Translations under genes and position numbers: made by a program
Shown here: in pieces, positions 48,069 through 57,583 of the stretch
Numbering within the stretch: the first letter of the stretch is position 1
How the letters are laid out: every line of letters starts with the position of its first letter
Assembly: GCF_900172255.1 (NCBI RefSeq)
Contig: NZ_FWFU01000002.1
Location: 186,001-250,000 of the forward strand
Length of the DNA: 64,000 nucleotides
Direction of reading: 5' to 3'
DNA from: Roseovarius halotolerans
GTDB taxonomy: Bacteria; Pseudomonadota; Alphaproteobacteria; Rhodobacterales; Rhodobacteraceae
The notes under the pieces: model-generated
What the model saw: the letters and a program-made list of their open reading frames with translations, nothing else
What the model was told of the DNA's origin: nothing
Databases searched by the model: none

Positions 48069-49000
48069 GCGCGTTTCGCCTCGATCGCCTCCCAGATCAT
48101 CGCGGCCACGTTGATCCCGTCGAACCGCTCCAGTTCCTGGATGCCGGTGGGCGAGGTCACGTTGATCTCGGTCAGGTAGTCGCCGATCACGTCGATACCG
48201 ACGAAAACCTGCCCCTTCTCACGCAGAAGCGGCCCGATCGTGGCGCATATCTCGCGGTCGCGATCATTCAGCGCGACCTTCTCGGGGCGCCCGCCGACAT
48301 GCATGTTGGACCGGGTTTCGCCCTGCGCCGGAATGCGGTTGATCGCGCCCACAGCTTCGCCATCGACCAGGATCACCCGCTTGTCGCCATTCTTGATCTC
48401 GGGCAGGTATTTCTGCACGATCAGCGGCTCACGGCTGAACCCGGTGAAAAGCTCGTGGAGCGAGCTGAGGTTGCGGTCGGATTCCGAGAGGTGAAACACC
48501 CCCGCGCCGCCATTGCCGTAAAGCGGCTTCAGGATCACATCGCCATGACGGTCCTTGAACGCGCGAATCGTCGCCAGATCGCGGGCGATTGCAGTGGGCG
48601 GCATCAGCTGCGGAAAATCCAGCACCAGCAGTTTTTCAGGGAAATTGCGCACCCAGAACGGGTCATTCACCACCAGCGTGCCGGGCATGACGCGCTGCAA
48701 CAAATGGGTCGTCGTGATGTAGTGCATGTCGAACGGCGGATCCTGGCGCAGCCAGACCACGTCGAATTCGCTCAGGTCGGCCTCGCGCGGCTCGCCAAGG
48801 CTAAAATGGTCGCCCTTGACGCGCCGCACTTCCAGCGGACATCCCCGTGCCGTCACGCGCCCTTCGACATAGGCCAGCGCATCGGGCGTGTAATAGAACA
48901 GTTCATGCCCGCGCGCCTGCGCCTCTTCGGCGATGCGAAAGGTGCTGTCGGCATTGATATCGACCGGTGCGATCGGGTCCATCTGAAAGGCGATCTTCAT
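48065..49000 (-). CDS. gshB: Glutathione synthetase
   Basis: GshB joins gamma-glutamylcysteine and glycine with ATP. The 311-residue ATP-grasp protein begins [20 protein letters not shown] and has [56 protein letters not shown] and [12 protein letters not shown]. It lies downstream of rsmI-yraN in the common order, 61 bases after yraN, and overlaps the next gene by GTGA. Confidence 0.96.
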   Translation of the reverse strand: MKIAFQMDPIAPVDINADSTFRIAEEAQARGHELFYYTPDALAYVEGRVTARGCPLEVRRVKGDHFSLGEPREADLSEFDVVWLRQDPPFDMHYITTTHLLQRVMPGTLVVNDPFWVRNFPEKLLVLDFPQLMPPTAIARDLATIRAFKDRHGDVILKPLYGNGGAGVFHLSESDRNLSSLHELFTGFSREPLIVQKYLPEIKNGDKRVILVDGEAVGAINRIPAQGETRSNMHVGGRPEKVALNDRDREICATIGPLLREKGQVFVGIDVIGDYLTEINVTSPTGIQELERFDGINVAAMIWEAIEAKRA

Positions 49001-49061
49001 GGGGCTCCCCCGGCGTGTTTGCGTCCCGCCCTAAATGGGGCATGCCGCCGCCAATCGCAAA

Positions 49062-49481
49062 TCAGAAATGACCGAACGCGTTCTCGATGATCTCTGTGGC
49101 CCCGCGCTGATCGACCACCGCAAGGTCGAATCGCACCTCGGCCAGTTGGCCTGCAGGCACATTCCCGAGGTATTCCGCCGCCGCCGCATGTATACGCCTG
49201 ACCTGCACCGGGCGCAGCCGCGCGATCGCCGCGTCGAAACTGCGCGCCGCCTTCACCTCGCAGAACACGATCACCGCGCCCTCGCGCAGGATCAGGTCGA
49301 TCTCGCCGCCCTCTCCCCGCCACCGGGTTTCCAAGAGGTCCGCACCGCGACGGTCATAGCAGGCCGCAACGCTGCGTTCCGCCGCCATCCCGGATTGCCA
49401 GGCCCTGAGACCGCGATCGGCGCGCTGCCTGCGCCATGACGCATCCGCATCCACCTGCCGAACATCCGTTCCCACCGTCAT
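49062..49481 (-). CDS. yraN: YraN/UPF0102-family endonuclease-like protein
   Basis: This is a 139-residue protein with the restriction-endonuclease-like motif GGEIDLIL...VIVFCEVKAA and an upstream AERSVAACYDRRGADLLETRW. The family is seen beside rsmI and often encodes a stand-alone Holliday-junction-resolvase-like fold; its true substrate is unproved. Its ATG overlaps the rsmI stop (ATGA). Operon order rsmI-yraN-gshB matches many proteobacteria. Confidence 0.88.
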   Translation of the reverse strand: MTVGTDVRQVDADASWRRQRADRGLRAWQSGMAAERSVAACYDRRGADLLETRWRGEGGEIDLILREGAVIVFCEVKAARSFDAAIARLRPVQVRRIHAAAAEYLGNVPAGQLAEVRFDLAVVDQRGATEIIENAFGHF

Positions 49482-50359
49482 GATCCCGAATCCCCTGTCG
49501 AGTCCTGCGAAAGCTGCAAAGCACGCTGATAGACCTGCCGCCGCTTCAGCCCCAGTTCTGCCGAGACCGCATCCGCCGCATCGCGCACCGAATGCACCTT
49601 CAATGCCTCAGCCAACCGCATTTCTAAATCCGATTCGCGAATATTTGGTAAACGCCCGCGATCCACCAGGACCACGATCTCGCCCTTCAGGCTACGCGCG
49701 GCGCAAGCCTCGGCCAGCTCGTCGAGCGTGCCGCGCATGACCTCCTCGAATTTCTTGGTCAGCTCCCGGCAGAGCGCCGCCCGCCGCTCACCCCCGAGAA
49801 CCTGCGCCGCGTCGCGCAGCATCGCCGCCGCCCGCTTTGGCGATTCGTAGAAGATCAGCGTCCCCGGCACCGCCTCCAGCGCCTTGAGCGCGGATTTCCG
49901 CCGCCCCGAGGCATTGGGCAGGAAGCCCGCGAAGAAGAAGTAATCGGTCGGCAACCCGGCCACGGTCAGCGCCGCGATCACCGCCGACGGGCCCGGCGCC
50001 GAGATCAGCGCATGGCCCTCAGCCACTGCCGCGCGCGCCAGGTCATAGCCCGGATCGGCCACCATCGGCGTGCCCGCCTCGGACGCGTAGACCACCGACT
50101 TCCCCTCTGCGAGCGCCGCCAGCAGGCGCGGGCGCATTTTTTCGCCATTGTGATCGTGATAGGCGAGCACCGGCCTGTCCCCCGGTGAAATCCCGTGGAT
50201 ACCCATCAGCTTGCGCAGGCTGCGGGTATCCTCGGCGGCGATCACGTCCGCCGCGCCCAGAATATCGAGCGTGCGCAGCGTTATGTCGCGCGCCGTCCCG
50301 ATCGGGGTCGCCACAAGGTATAGCCCCGGCGCCAGGCTCTGCTGTTTCGGATTCACCAC
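49478..50359 (-). CDS. rsmI: 16S rRNA (cytidine-1402-2'-O)-methyltransferase
   Basis: RsmI methylates the ribose of C1402 in the ribosomal P site. The 293-residue SPOUT-unrelated, tetrapyrrole-methylase-fold protein shows GLYLVATPIGTARDITLR, DVIAAEDTRSLRKL, ASEAGTPMVADPG and GPSAVIAALTVAGLPTDYF, all signatures. The start is GTG at 50359; a second GTG follows directly. It is divergent from the LpoA-like lipoprotein gene, as in the conserved yraL-yraM arrangement. Confidence 0.94.
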   Translation of the reverse strand: MVNPKQQSLAPGLYLVATPIGTARDITLRTLDILGAADVIAAEDTRSLRKLMGIHGISPGDRPVLAYHDHNGEKMRPRLLAALAEGKSVVYASEAGTPMVADPGYDLARAAVAEGHALISAPGPSAVIAALTVAGLPTDYFFFAGFLPNASGRRKSALKALEAVPGTLIFYESPKRAAAMLRDAAQVLGGERRAALCRELTKKFEEVMRGTLDELAEACAARSLKGEIVVLVDRGRLPNIRESDLEMRLAEALKVHSVRDAADAVSAELGLKRRQVYQRALQLSQDSTGDSGS

Positions 50360-50446
50360 TGGACCCGCCTCTCATGACGTTTATTATCGATCCTGAATAT
50401 CGCAACGGGGCAGACCCCGCCGCAAACTCAGGGAGTGACGTGATCC

Positions 50447-51625
50447 ATGTTCGCCGTTTTGTCTTCCGCCCGCAAGGCGCCGGGCCGTATCGCCATTCTT
50501 CTGGCCGCGCTCTGGCTCAGCGCATGCCAACCGGTCGCCACCACGGGCGGCGGCGGCCAACCGATCAATCCCTCCCAGCCGGTCGCGGTGGCGCTGTTGC
50601 TGCCGCATGGCTCTGCCGTGCCCCAGGAACAACGCCTGGCCCGTGATCTCGAGAACGCGGCCCGCATGGCCGCTTCGGACATGAGCGGCGTGCAGATCGA
50701 CCTGCGGGTCTACGGCACCGCCGGTCAGGCCGCGCAGGCCCGCACCGCAGCGCTCAATGCGGTGACGGACGGCGCGAGCATCATCATCGGCCCGCTGCAC
50801 GCCGAATCGGCCAATGCCGTCGCGGTCGCAGTGGCCGACCGTGGCATCAACGTGCTGACCTTCTCGAACAACAGCACCATCGCGGGCGGCAACCTGTTCG
50901 TGCTGGGCCAGACCTTCGACAACACCGCCAACCGGCTGGTGGGCTACGCCACCCGCAGCGGCAAGAGCCGCATCATGGCGGTCTATTCCGACAACCTCGC
51001 GGGTCAGTTGGGCCGCCAGGCCATCGAACAGGCCGCAGCCCGCAACGGCGCCACCATCGCGGGCAGCATCGGCTACACGTTCTCGCAGCAGGGCGTCGTC
51101 TCGGCCGTGCCCCGAATCCGCGATGCGGCCCGCGAGAACAATGCCGACGCGATCTTCCTGACCGCCAACACCGCGGGCGCGCTGCCGCTCTTTTCGCAAA
51201 TGCTGCCCGAGGCGGGGCTGAGCACCGACACCATCCAGTATATGGGCCTCAGCCGTTGGGATACGCCACCGCAGACGCTCGAACTGCCGGGTGTCCAGGG
51301 GGGGTGGTTCGCCCTGCCCGACCCGCAACGCAGCGCCCAGTTCAAAAGCCGGTTCCAGGCCGCCTATGGCAGCGCACCGCATGATCTGGCGGGGCTTGCG
51401 TATGACGGCATCGCCGCCGTCGGCGCGCTCGCGAAATCCGGCGATCGCAACGCGCTCAGCCGTGGCTCGCTGACCCAGAGTGCCGGCTTCCAGGGGGTCA
51501 ACGGTGTCTTCCGCCTGCGCCCCGACGGCACCAACGAACGCGGCCTTGCGGTGGCGACGATCCGCGACCAGCAGGTCGTGGTGATCGACCCTGCACCACG
51601 GGGCTTCGGCGGCGCGGGCTTCTAG
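50447..51625 (+). CDS. Penicillin-binding-protein activator lipoprotein (LpoA-like)
   Basis: This is a 392-residue lipoprotein. The signal ends in the lipobox LSAC with lipidated C27. The mature part has a periplasmic-binding-protein fold (VALLLPHGSAVPQEQRLARD, ADAIFLTANTAGALPLFSQ), similar to the C-terminal domain of LpoA, which activates PBP1A in E. coli; the N-terminal TPR part of LpoA is missing. The divergent neighbour rsmI supports the identity. ATG 50447 has GGGAG upstream. It is 19 bases from glnD. Confidence 0.8.
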   Translation: MFAVLSSARKAPGRIAILLAALWLSACQPVATTGGGGQPINPSQPVAVALLLPHGSAVPQEQRLARDLENAARMAASDMSGVQIDLRVYGTAGQAAQARTAALNAVTDGASIIIGPLHAESANAVAVAVADRGINVLTFSNNSTIAGGNLFVLGQTFDNTANRLVGYATRSGKSRIMAVYSDNLAGQLGRQAIEQAAARNGATIAGSIGYTFSQQGVVSAVPRIRDAARENNADAIFLTANTAGALPLFSQMLPEAGLSTDTIQYMGLSRWDTPPQTLELPGVQGGWFALPDPQRSAQFKSRFQAAYGSAPHDLAGLAYDGIAAVGALAKSGDRNALSRGSLTQSAGFQGVNGVFRLRPDGTNERGLAVATIRDQQVVVIDPAPRGFGGAGF

Positions 51626-51644
51626 GGCCGCGCGAAAGGACCGG

Positions 51645-54413
51645 ATGAAAGACGCGATCTCAAGCCCGGACGACCTGATCCGCCCGGCCGGGGACATCTT
51701 CGACAAGAGCGCCATCGAGGCGCGTCTCGCCGAGGCCCTGGCCGCGGCCGACGGCGACACCATGACCCTGCGCCGCGCGGCCGTAACCGTGCTCTCCGAC
51801 GCCCTCGCGAAAGGCCGCGAGGCCATCGCCGCGGGGTTCAGCGATCATCCCTTCGCCGCCCGTGCCACTGTGCGCGCCTACAGCTGGCTGACCGATTGCA
51901 TCATTCTCAGCGCGCTTGACGTGGCCCAACACCACCTCCATCCGCTGGCCACGCCCACCAGCTCCGAAAGCATCGCCGTCTTCGCGGTCGGCGGCTACGG
52001 GCGGGGCGAAATGGCGCCGCAATCGGATGTCGATCTGCTGTTCCTCACCCCCTACAAGATCACCCCCTGGGCCGAGAGCGTCATCGAATCGATGCTCTAC
52101 ATGCTGTGGGATCTCAAGATGAAGGTCGGACATGCCAGCCGCACCATCCGCGACTGCCTGCGCCTTGGCGGCGAGGATTTCACCATCCGGACCTCGCTGC
52201 TCGAACACCGTTTCCTCGCGGGCGACCGCCAATTGGCCGACCATTTCAAGAAGCGCCTGTGGCACGAGCTGTTCGAGGGCTCCGAGCGCGAGTTCATCGA
52301 GGCCAAGCTGGAAGAGCGCGACGCCCGCCATGAAAAACAGGGCGGCCAGCGTTACATGGTCGAACCCAATGTCAAAGAGGGCAAGGGCGGGCTGCGCGAC
52401 CTGCAATCACTGTTCTGGATCGCCAAGTACCTGCACCGCGTCGACAGTGCCGCCGAACTGGTGAATGTCGGCATGTTCACCGAAGACGAGTTCGACACCT
52501 TCGCCACCGCCGAGAATTTCCTCTGGGCGGTGCGCTGCCATATCCACCTGCTCACCAACCGGCCCACCGATCAGCTGACCTTCGACCTTCAGGTCGAGGT
52601 GGCCGAACGCATGGGTTATACCGATACCGCCGGTCGGCGCGCGGTCGAGGTGTTCATGCAGGAATATTTCCGCCACGCCACCGCCGTCGGGGACCTGACA
52701 CGGATCTTCCTGACCAAGCTGGAAGCGGCGCATGTGAAATCCGAACCGCTTCTGCAACGGATCTTCCGGCGCAAACGCAAGCTCAAGGCTGGCTATGAAG
52801 AGGTCCACGGCCGCCTTGCCATCGTCGACGAGGACGCCTTCCTCTCGGACCCGCTCAATATTCTGCGCCTCTTCGAGGAAGGCTTGCGCACCGGGCTCCT
52901 GATCCACCCGGACGCCATGCGCCTCGTGACCGCCCATCTGGAGCTCATCGACGACGATTTTCGCAATGACCCCAAGGCGCGCAAGCTGTTCCTCGATCTC
53001 TTGCTGAAACACGGCAATCCCGAACGCGCGCTCAGGCGGATGAACGAGCTGGGCGTGCTCTCGGCGGTCATCCCCGAATTCGAGCCCATCGTCGCGCTGA
53101 TGCAGTTCAACATGTATCACAGCTACACGGTGGACGAGCACACCATCCAGTGCATCTCGAACCTGGCGCAGATCGAACGCGGCGAACTGGTTGAAAACCT
53201 GCCGCTGTCCTCCTCGATCCTCGAGGAAGGCGTGAACCGGCGCGTGCTATACGTGGCGCTGCTGCTGCATGACATCGGCAAGGGGCGAGACGAGGACCAT
53301 TCCATCGTCGGCGCCCGGATCGCACGCAAGGTCGCACCCCGCCTCGGGCTGAAGCCCAAGGAGGTGGATACCGTCGAATGGCTGGTGCGCTATCACCTCC
53401 TGATGTCGGACATGGCCCAGAAGCGCGACATCGCCGATCCGCGCACTGTGCGCGACTTCGCCAAGGCCGTGCAGACCAAGGAACGGCTCGACCTGCTCTG
53501 CGTGCTGACCGTCTGCGATATCCGCGGCGTCGGGCCGAATACCTGGAACAACTGGAAAGCCTCGCTTCTGCGCGCGCTGTATCGCCAGACCCGGCGCGCG
53601 ATGGAAGGCGGGCTAGAGGATCTCAACAGGGAACAGCGCGGTTCGGACGCCAAGCGCAACCTGCGCGACGCGCTCGACGATTGGCCCGCCCGCGATCTCA
53701 AGCACGAGACCGCCCGCCACTACCCGCCCTACTGGCAGGGGCTGCATGTCACCGCGCATGTCGTCTTTGCGCGGCTGCTGCGTGACCTCTCCGAAGACGA
53801 GATCGCCATCGACCTTTCGATCGACGAGGACCGCGACGCCACCCGCGCCTGTTTCGCGCTGGCCGATCATCCGGGCATCTTCTCGCGGCTGGCCGGCGCA
53901 CTGGCGCTGGTCGGCGCCAATGTGGTGGACGCGCGCACCTATACGTCAAAGGACGGGTTCGCCACCGCCGCCTTCTGGATCCAGGATTCCGACGGCCACC
54001 CCTACGAGGCCGCCCGCCTGCCGCGCCTGCGCGACATGATCCGCAAGACCCTCAAGGGCGAAGTGGTCGCGGCGCAGGCGATCCGTTCGCGCGACAAGAT
54101 CAAGAAACGCGAACGCGCCTTCAAGGTGCCCACCCACATCACCTTCGACAACGAAGGCTCGGAAATCTACACCATCATCGAGGTCGATACCCGCGACCGC
54201 CCCGGCCTGCTCTACGATCTGACCCGGACGCTGGCCGACAGCAACGTCTATATCAACTCGGCGGTGATCGCGACGTACGGCGAACAGGTGGTCGATACGT
54301 TCTACGTGAAGGACATGTTCGGCCTCAAGTTCCACTCCGAACCCAAGCGCCAGGCGCTGGAGCGCAAACTGCGCCGCGCCATCACCGAAGGCGCGGAACG
54401 CGCCGTGACCTGA
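51645..54413 (+). CDS. glnD: PII uridylyltransferase / uridylyl-removing enzyme
   Basis: GlnD senses glutamine and modifies PII proteins, controlling nitrogen assimilation. The 922-residue protein contains the nucleotidyltransferase motif GGYGRGEMAPQSDVDLLF (about 115-132), the HD phosphodiesterase motif LLLHDIGKGRDEDHS (about 537-551), and two ACT domains (about 735-765 and 843-890). Length and order are canonical. It usually lies next to murJ in relatives; here a catabolic operon lies between. It converges with the LacI gene, six bases apart. Confidence 0.96.
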   Translation: MKDAISSPDDLIRPAGDIFDKSAIEARLAEALAAADGDTMTLRRAAVTVLSDALAKGREAIAAGFSDHPFAARATVRAYSWLTDCIILSALDVAQHHLHPLATPTSSESIAVFAVGGYGRGEMAPQSDVDLLFLTPYKITPWAESVIESMLYMLWDLKMKVGHASRTIRDCLRLGGEDFTIRTSLLEHRFLAGDRQLADHFKKRLWHELFEGSEREFIEAKLEERDARHEKQGGQRYMVEPNVKEGKGGLRDLQSLFWIAKYLHRVDSAAELVNVGMFTEDEFDTFATAENFLWAVRCHIHLLTNRPTDQLTFDLQVEVAERMGYTDTAGRRAVEVFMQEYFRHATAVGDLTRIFLTKLEAAHVKSEPLLQRIFRRKRKLKAGYEEVHGRLAIVDEDAFLSDPLNILRLFEEGLRTGLLIHPDAMRLVTAHLELIDDDFRNDPKARKLFLDLLLKHGNPERALRRMNELGVLSAVIPEFEPIVALMQFNMYHSYTVDEHTIQCISNLAQIERGELVENLPLSSSILEEGVNRRVLYVALLLHDIGKGRDEDHSIVGARIARKVAPRLGLKPKEVDTVEWLVRYHLLMSDMAQKRDIADPRTVRDFAKAVQTKERLDLLCVLTVCDIRGVGPNTWNNWKASLLRALYRQTRRAMEGGLEDLNREQRGSDAKRNLRDALDDWPARDLKHETARHYPPYWQGLHVTAHVVFARLLRDLSEDEIAIDLSIDEDRDATRACFALADHPGIFSRLAGALALVGANVVDARTYTSKDGFATAAFWIQDSDGHPYEAARLPRLRDMIRKTLKGEVVAAQAIRSRDKIKKRERAFKVPTHITFDNEGSEIYTIIEVDTRDRPGLLYDLTRTLADSNVYINSAVIATYGEQVVDTFYVKDMFGLKFHSEPKRQALERKLRRAITEGAERAVT

Positions 54414-54419
54414 CCACGC

Positions 54420-55445
54420 CTAACGCAGCGCCCGCGTCGTGCCCCGCGCGATGCATTCCAGCTCGCAGCAATAGCGGAAGATCTCCTCCTCCTCCGAGGC
54501 GATCAACCCGGTCAGCCGCTCCCCCGCGATCTTGCCGATATCCTCGGCGGGTATGCGCACCGTGCTCAGCCCCGGCTCCATGTCATGCGAGCCGTTGAAA
54601 TCCCCGATCCCCATGACCGACATATCCCGCGGCACATCCAGACCGATGCTCTGCACCCCGTATATCGCCCCCTGCGCGATCACGTCATTCCCGCAAAGCA
54701 ACGCCGTCGGGCGCACGCCGCCCTCCAGCAACCCATGCACCGCCTGTTTCGCCAGGGTCGTGCTGTAAGGCGCCTCCATGCGCCATTCGTCGCGCACCGG
54801 TGCGCCGCACGCCTGCATTTCCTCGATCGCGCCCTCCAGGCGCTGGCGCGCGCGGTCATTGCCCTCGACCCGCGGAAAGACCAGCCCGATATCGCGGTGT
54901 CCCAGCTCCAGCAGATGCCGCGCCGCCATCCGACCCGCCTCGCGATTGTCGGGGCCGACGCAGGACATGGGCGCATCGGCCGAATAGTTCCAGATCGCGA
55001 TGCAGGGCGTCTCCTGACGCGCCAGCAGGCGGAAACTGGCCTCTGAATGCTCCAGCCCGACAAGCGCGATTCCATCCACCCGATGTTCCATCAGCTTGCG
55101 GATCGTCTCGTATTCGCGCTCCAGCTCATACCCGTGCGACGCGATCAGCAGGGTAAAGCCCGCCCGGTCGATCGCATCCGAAAAGGACTGGATCACCTCT
55201 GCAAAGATCGCGTGGTTGATCGTCGGCACGATCAGCCCGATCGTGGCATTGCGCCGCCCGTGAATCGCCTGCGCCGCACGGTTGCGGATATAGCCCAGCT
55301 TCTCGACCGCGCGGTTGATTCTCTTGCGGGTGGCCGGGTTCACCAGATCCGGGTGATTGAAAGCGCGCGACACGGTGGAAGGCGACACATTCGCAGCCTT
55401 TGCAACAGCCACAATATCCGAGTTTTTCTTTGTTTTTTCCGGCAT
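54420..55445 (-). CDS. LacI-family transcriptional regulator
   Basis: This is a 341-residue regulator with an N-terminal LacI helix-turn-helix (SDIVAVAKAANVSPSTVSRAF, split across its DNA helices) and a periplasmic-binding-protein sensor domain (NATIGLIVPTINHAIFAEV, CVGPDNREAGRMAARHLLELG). It is divergent from the tctA-sauST operon and likely represses it until the substrate or an intermediate binds. ATG 55445 follows GGAAAGCC. The operator candidate is listed separately. Confidence 0.88.
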   Translation of the reverse strand: MPEKTKKNSDIVAVAKAANVSPSTVSRAFNHPDLVNPATRKRINRAVEKLGYIRNRAAQAIHGRRNATIGLIVPTINHAIFAEVIQSFSDAIDRAGFTLLIASHGYELEREYETIRKLMEHRVDGIALVGLEHSEASFRLLARQETPCIAIWNYSADAPMSCVGPDNREAGRMAARHLLELGHRDIGLVFPRVEGNDRARQRLEGAIEEMQACGAPVRDEWRMEAPYSTTLAKQAVHGLLEGGVRPTALLCGNDVIAQGAIYGVQSIGLDVPRDMSVMGIGDFNGSHDMEPGLSTVRIPAEDIGKIAGERLTGLIASEEEEIFRYCCELECIARGTTRALR

Positions 55446-55470
55446 TTGAATGGGCTTTCCGGCGAATTTT

Positions 55471-55498
55471 ATGAAAACATTTGCAATACTATTTTCAT
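55471..55498. promoter_or_regulatory. Candidate LacI operator in the lacI-type / tctA gap
   Basis: TGAAAACATTTGCA (55472-55485) is an imperfect LacI-type palindrome. A larger dyad ATGAAAA (55471-55477) / TTTTCAT (55492-55498) encloses it. It lies in an AT-rich 116-base gap between the two divergent genes. Confidence 0.55.
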
Positions 55499-55561
55499 GC
55501 CTTAGCCTGATCTGTCAAACGTCATGAAAGTGACGGGAAGAGCCATAGGGAGGGGCGCTTC

Positions 55562-57082
55562 TTGGAATTCATAGGATATTTCGGCGAGGTCTTTCAGCCG
55601 GTGTCGTTCCTGCTTTTGCTGGTCGGCACCATCGGCGGGTTGATCCTCGGGGCAACGCCGGGCCTGTCGCCCACGATGGCGGTGGCGCTGCTGATCCCGT
55701 TCACCTTTCAACTGCCCGCCGCGCAAGGCCTGATCCTGCTCGGCGCGGCCTATACCTCGACCGTCGCGGGGGGCGCAGTCAGTGCGATCCTGCTCAAGAT
55801 TCCCGGCGCGCCCGCCAATATCGCGACCACGCTCGACGGTCACACGATGGCGACGCAGGGGCGCGGCGCCGAGGCGCTGCAACTCTCCTTCATCTCGTCC
55901 GCCATCGGCGGCGTGTTCGGGGTGCTGCTGCTGATTTTCCTCACCCCGCTGCTGGCGCAATGGGCGCTGGCCTTCGGGCCGTCGCACCTGTTCTGGCTGG
56001 CGATCCTCGGGGTCACGGTGATCGGCACGCTCGACAGCAACTCGGTCGTCAAGGGGCTGTTGTCGGGCTGTATCGGCATGTGGCTGGCAACCATCGGCTT
56101 TGACGACATCATGGGCGCGCAACGTTTCATCTTTCACCCCGAACTGTCGGGCGGGATCAACATCATCCCGGCGCTGATCGGTCTCTTTGCCATCCCGCAG
56201 GTGCTGACCATGTTCGCCCGCGGCCGCGTGCCCTCCGGCGCCGAAGTGATCGCCGTGCGCAAGCATCCCATCGGCGCGGCCATCCGTGAAACGCTTCGCC
56301 GCTGGCGCTCGCTGTCCATCGGCACGATTATCGGCTCGACCATCGGCCTCATCCCCGGCGTGGGCGGCCAGATCGCAGGGCTTGTCGCCTACGACCAGGC
56401 CCGCAAGTTCAGCCCCGAGCGCAAGAAGTTCGGGACCGGCCATTCCGAAGGCGTGATCGCCGCCGAAAGCGCCAATAACGCGATGGTCGGCCCCTCGCTC
56501 GTGCCTCTGCTCACGCTTTCCGTTCCCGGCAGCCCCACCGCCGCCGTGCTTCTGGGCGGGTTGCTGATCCACGGCATCTTCCCGGGCTCGGACCTCTTCG
56601 ACAATCACCCCGACGTGGCCTGGACCTTCATCAACTCGATGCTGATCGGCCAGATCCTGATGTGCATCTTCGGCCTTTACGTGGCGGGCTTCGCCGCGCG
56701 GGTGGCGCAGGTGCCGCAATCGGTGATGGCGGCGCTGGTGCTGGGGCTTGCCGTGTTCGGCTCCTATTCCGTGCAGAACTCGATGGGGGATGTCTATGTG
56801 ATGGCGGCGCTCGGCATCGGCATGTATTTCCTCGAACGCTTCGGATTTGCCGCTGCGCCGCTGGTCCTTGGCCTTATCCTCGGCCCCATCGCCGAGGCCA
56901 ATTTCATCCAGGGCGCGATGATCGCCGACGCCTCGGTGGGGCGGACGACCTATTTCTTCAGCGGCGTCCTGAACCTGTCGCTGATCGCCATCGTGGTGGC
57001 CTCCATCGCCTATTCGGTCTGGATGGAACTGCGCCAGCGCCGGATCGACAGGCAGGAACAGAACGAGGAGGCCGCGGCATGA
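55562..57082 (+). CDS. tctA: Tripartite tricarboxylate transporter, large membrane subunit
   Basis: This is a 506-residue TctA protein with about 11-12 membrane helices, the LGATPGLSPTMAVALLIPFTF motif region near the start and GLIPGVGGQIAGLVAYDQA (family signature) in the middle. With TctB and TctC it imports an organic acid. The start is TTG at 55562, preceded by GGGAGGGGCG; no ATG exists before the conserved N-terminal helix. It overlaps tctB by ATGA. The substrate is inferred to be sulfoacetate from neighbouring enzymes. Confidence 0.9.
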   Translation: MEFIGYFGEVFQPVSFLLLLVGTIGGLILGATPGLSPTMAVALLIPFTFQLPAAQGLILLGAAYTSTVAGGAVSAILLKIPGAPANIATTLDGHTMATQGRGAEALQLSFISSAIGGVFGVLLLIFLTPLLAQWALAFGPSHLFWLAILGVTVIGTLDSNSVVKGLLSGCIGMWLATIGFDDIMGAQRFIFHPELSGGINIIPALIGLFAIPQVLTMFARGRVPSGAEVIAVRKHPIGAAIRETLRRWRSLSIGTIIGSTIGLIPGVGGQIAGLVAYDQARKFSPERKKFGTGHSEGVIAAESANNAMVGPSLVPLLTLSVPGSPTAAVLLGGLLIHGIFPGSDLFDNHPDVAWTFINSMLIGQILMCIFGLYVAGFAARVAQVPQSVMAALVLGLAVFGSYSVQNSMGDVYVMAALGIGMYFLERFGFAAAPLVLGLILGPIAEANFIQGAMIADASVGRTTYFFSGVLNLSLIAIVVASIAYSVWMELRQRRIDRQEQNEEAAA

Positions 57083-57537
57083 GACAATGGCAACATATCT
57101 TTCCATCGGGATTCATCGCCGCTGTCGGCATCTGGATCTGCTGGGTCAGCTATACGCGCGAACCGGCGCAGGCCTTCCTGTTCCCTCGCCTCATCTCGAC
57201 GGTGTTCGTCGTGCTGGCGCTCTGGACCTTCGGCAAGGCCGCGCTCGGCCTGTCGCGGGTCGGCGACGGGATCGGGCGGCGCATGGTCATCAACATCGCG
57301 CCGGGCCTGGCGGTGATGCTGATCTACGTATTCTGGGCCGCGCGCGGGCTTGGCTTCTATACTGCCAGCACGATCGCCTTTTTCATGCTGCTCTCGATCT
57401 ATGATCCCGCCCCGCACAATGCGGCGCGCAGCTGGATCATGCGGATCCTGATCACCCTGGGATTCCTTGCCGTCATGTATGGGCTGTTCGCCGGAATCCT
57501 CAACGTATTCACACCCAGAGAGGTGCTGTTTCAATAA
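57079..57537 (+). CDS. tctB: Tripartite tricarboxylate transporter, small membrane subunit
   Basis: This is a 152-residue TctB protein with four hydrophobic segments (about 9-27, 38-55, 76-96 and 119-140), as usual for the family. Start ATG 57079 overlaps the tctA stop. It works with TctA in the inner membrane. Family identity rests on context and topology more than on motifs, since TctB sequences vary widely. Confidence 0.85.
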   Translation: MRQWQHIFPSGFIAAVGIWICWVSYTREPAQAFLFPRLISTVFVVLALWTFGKAALGLSRVGDGIGRRMVINIAPGLAVMLIYVFWAARGLGFYTASTIAFFMLLSIYDPAPHNAARSWIMRILITLGFLAVMYGLFAGILNVFTPREVLFQ

Positions 57538-57583
57538 TCCGGACCCAACCGGTCAACCGAAAAAACCAAGGGAGGAGAACCCA

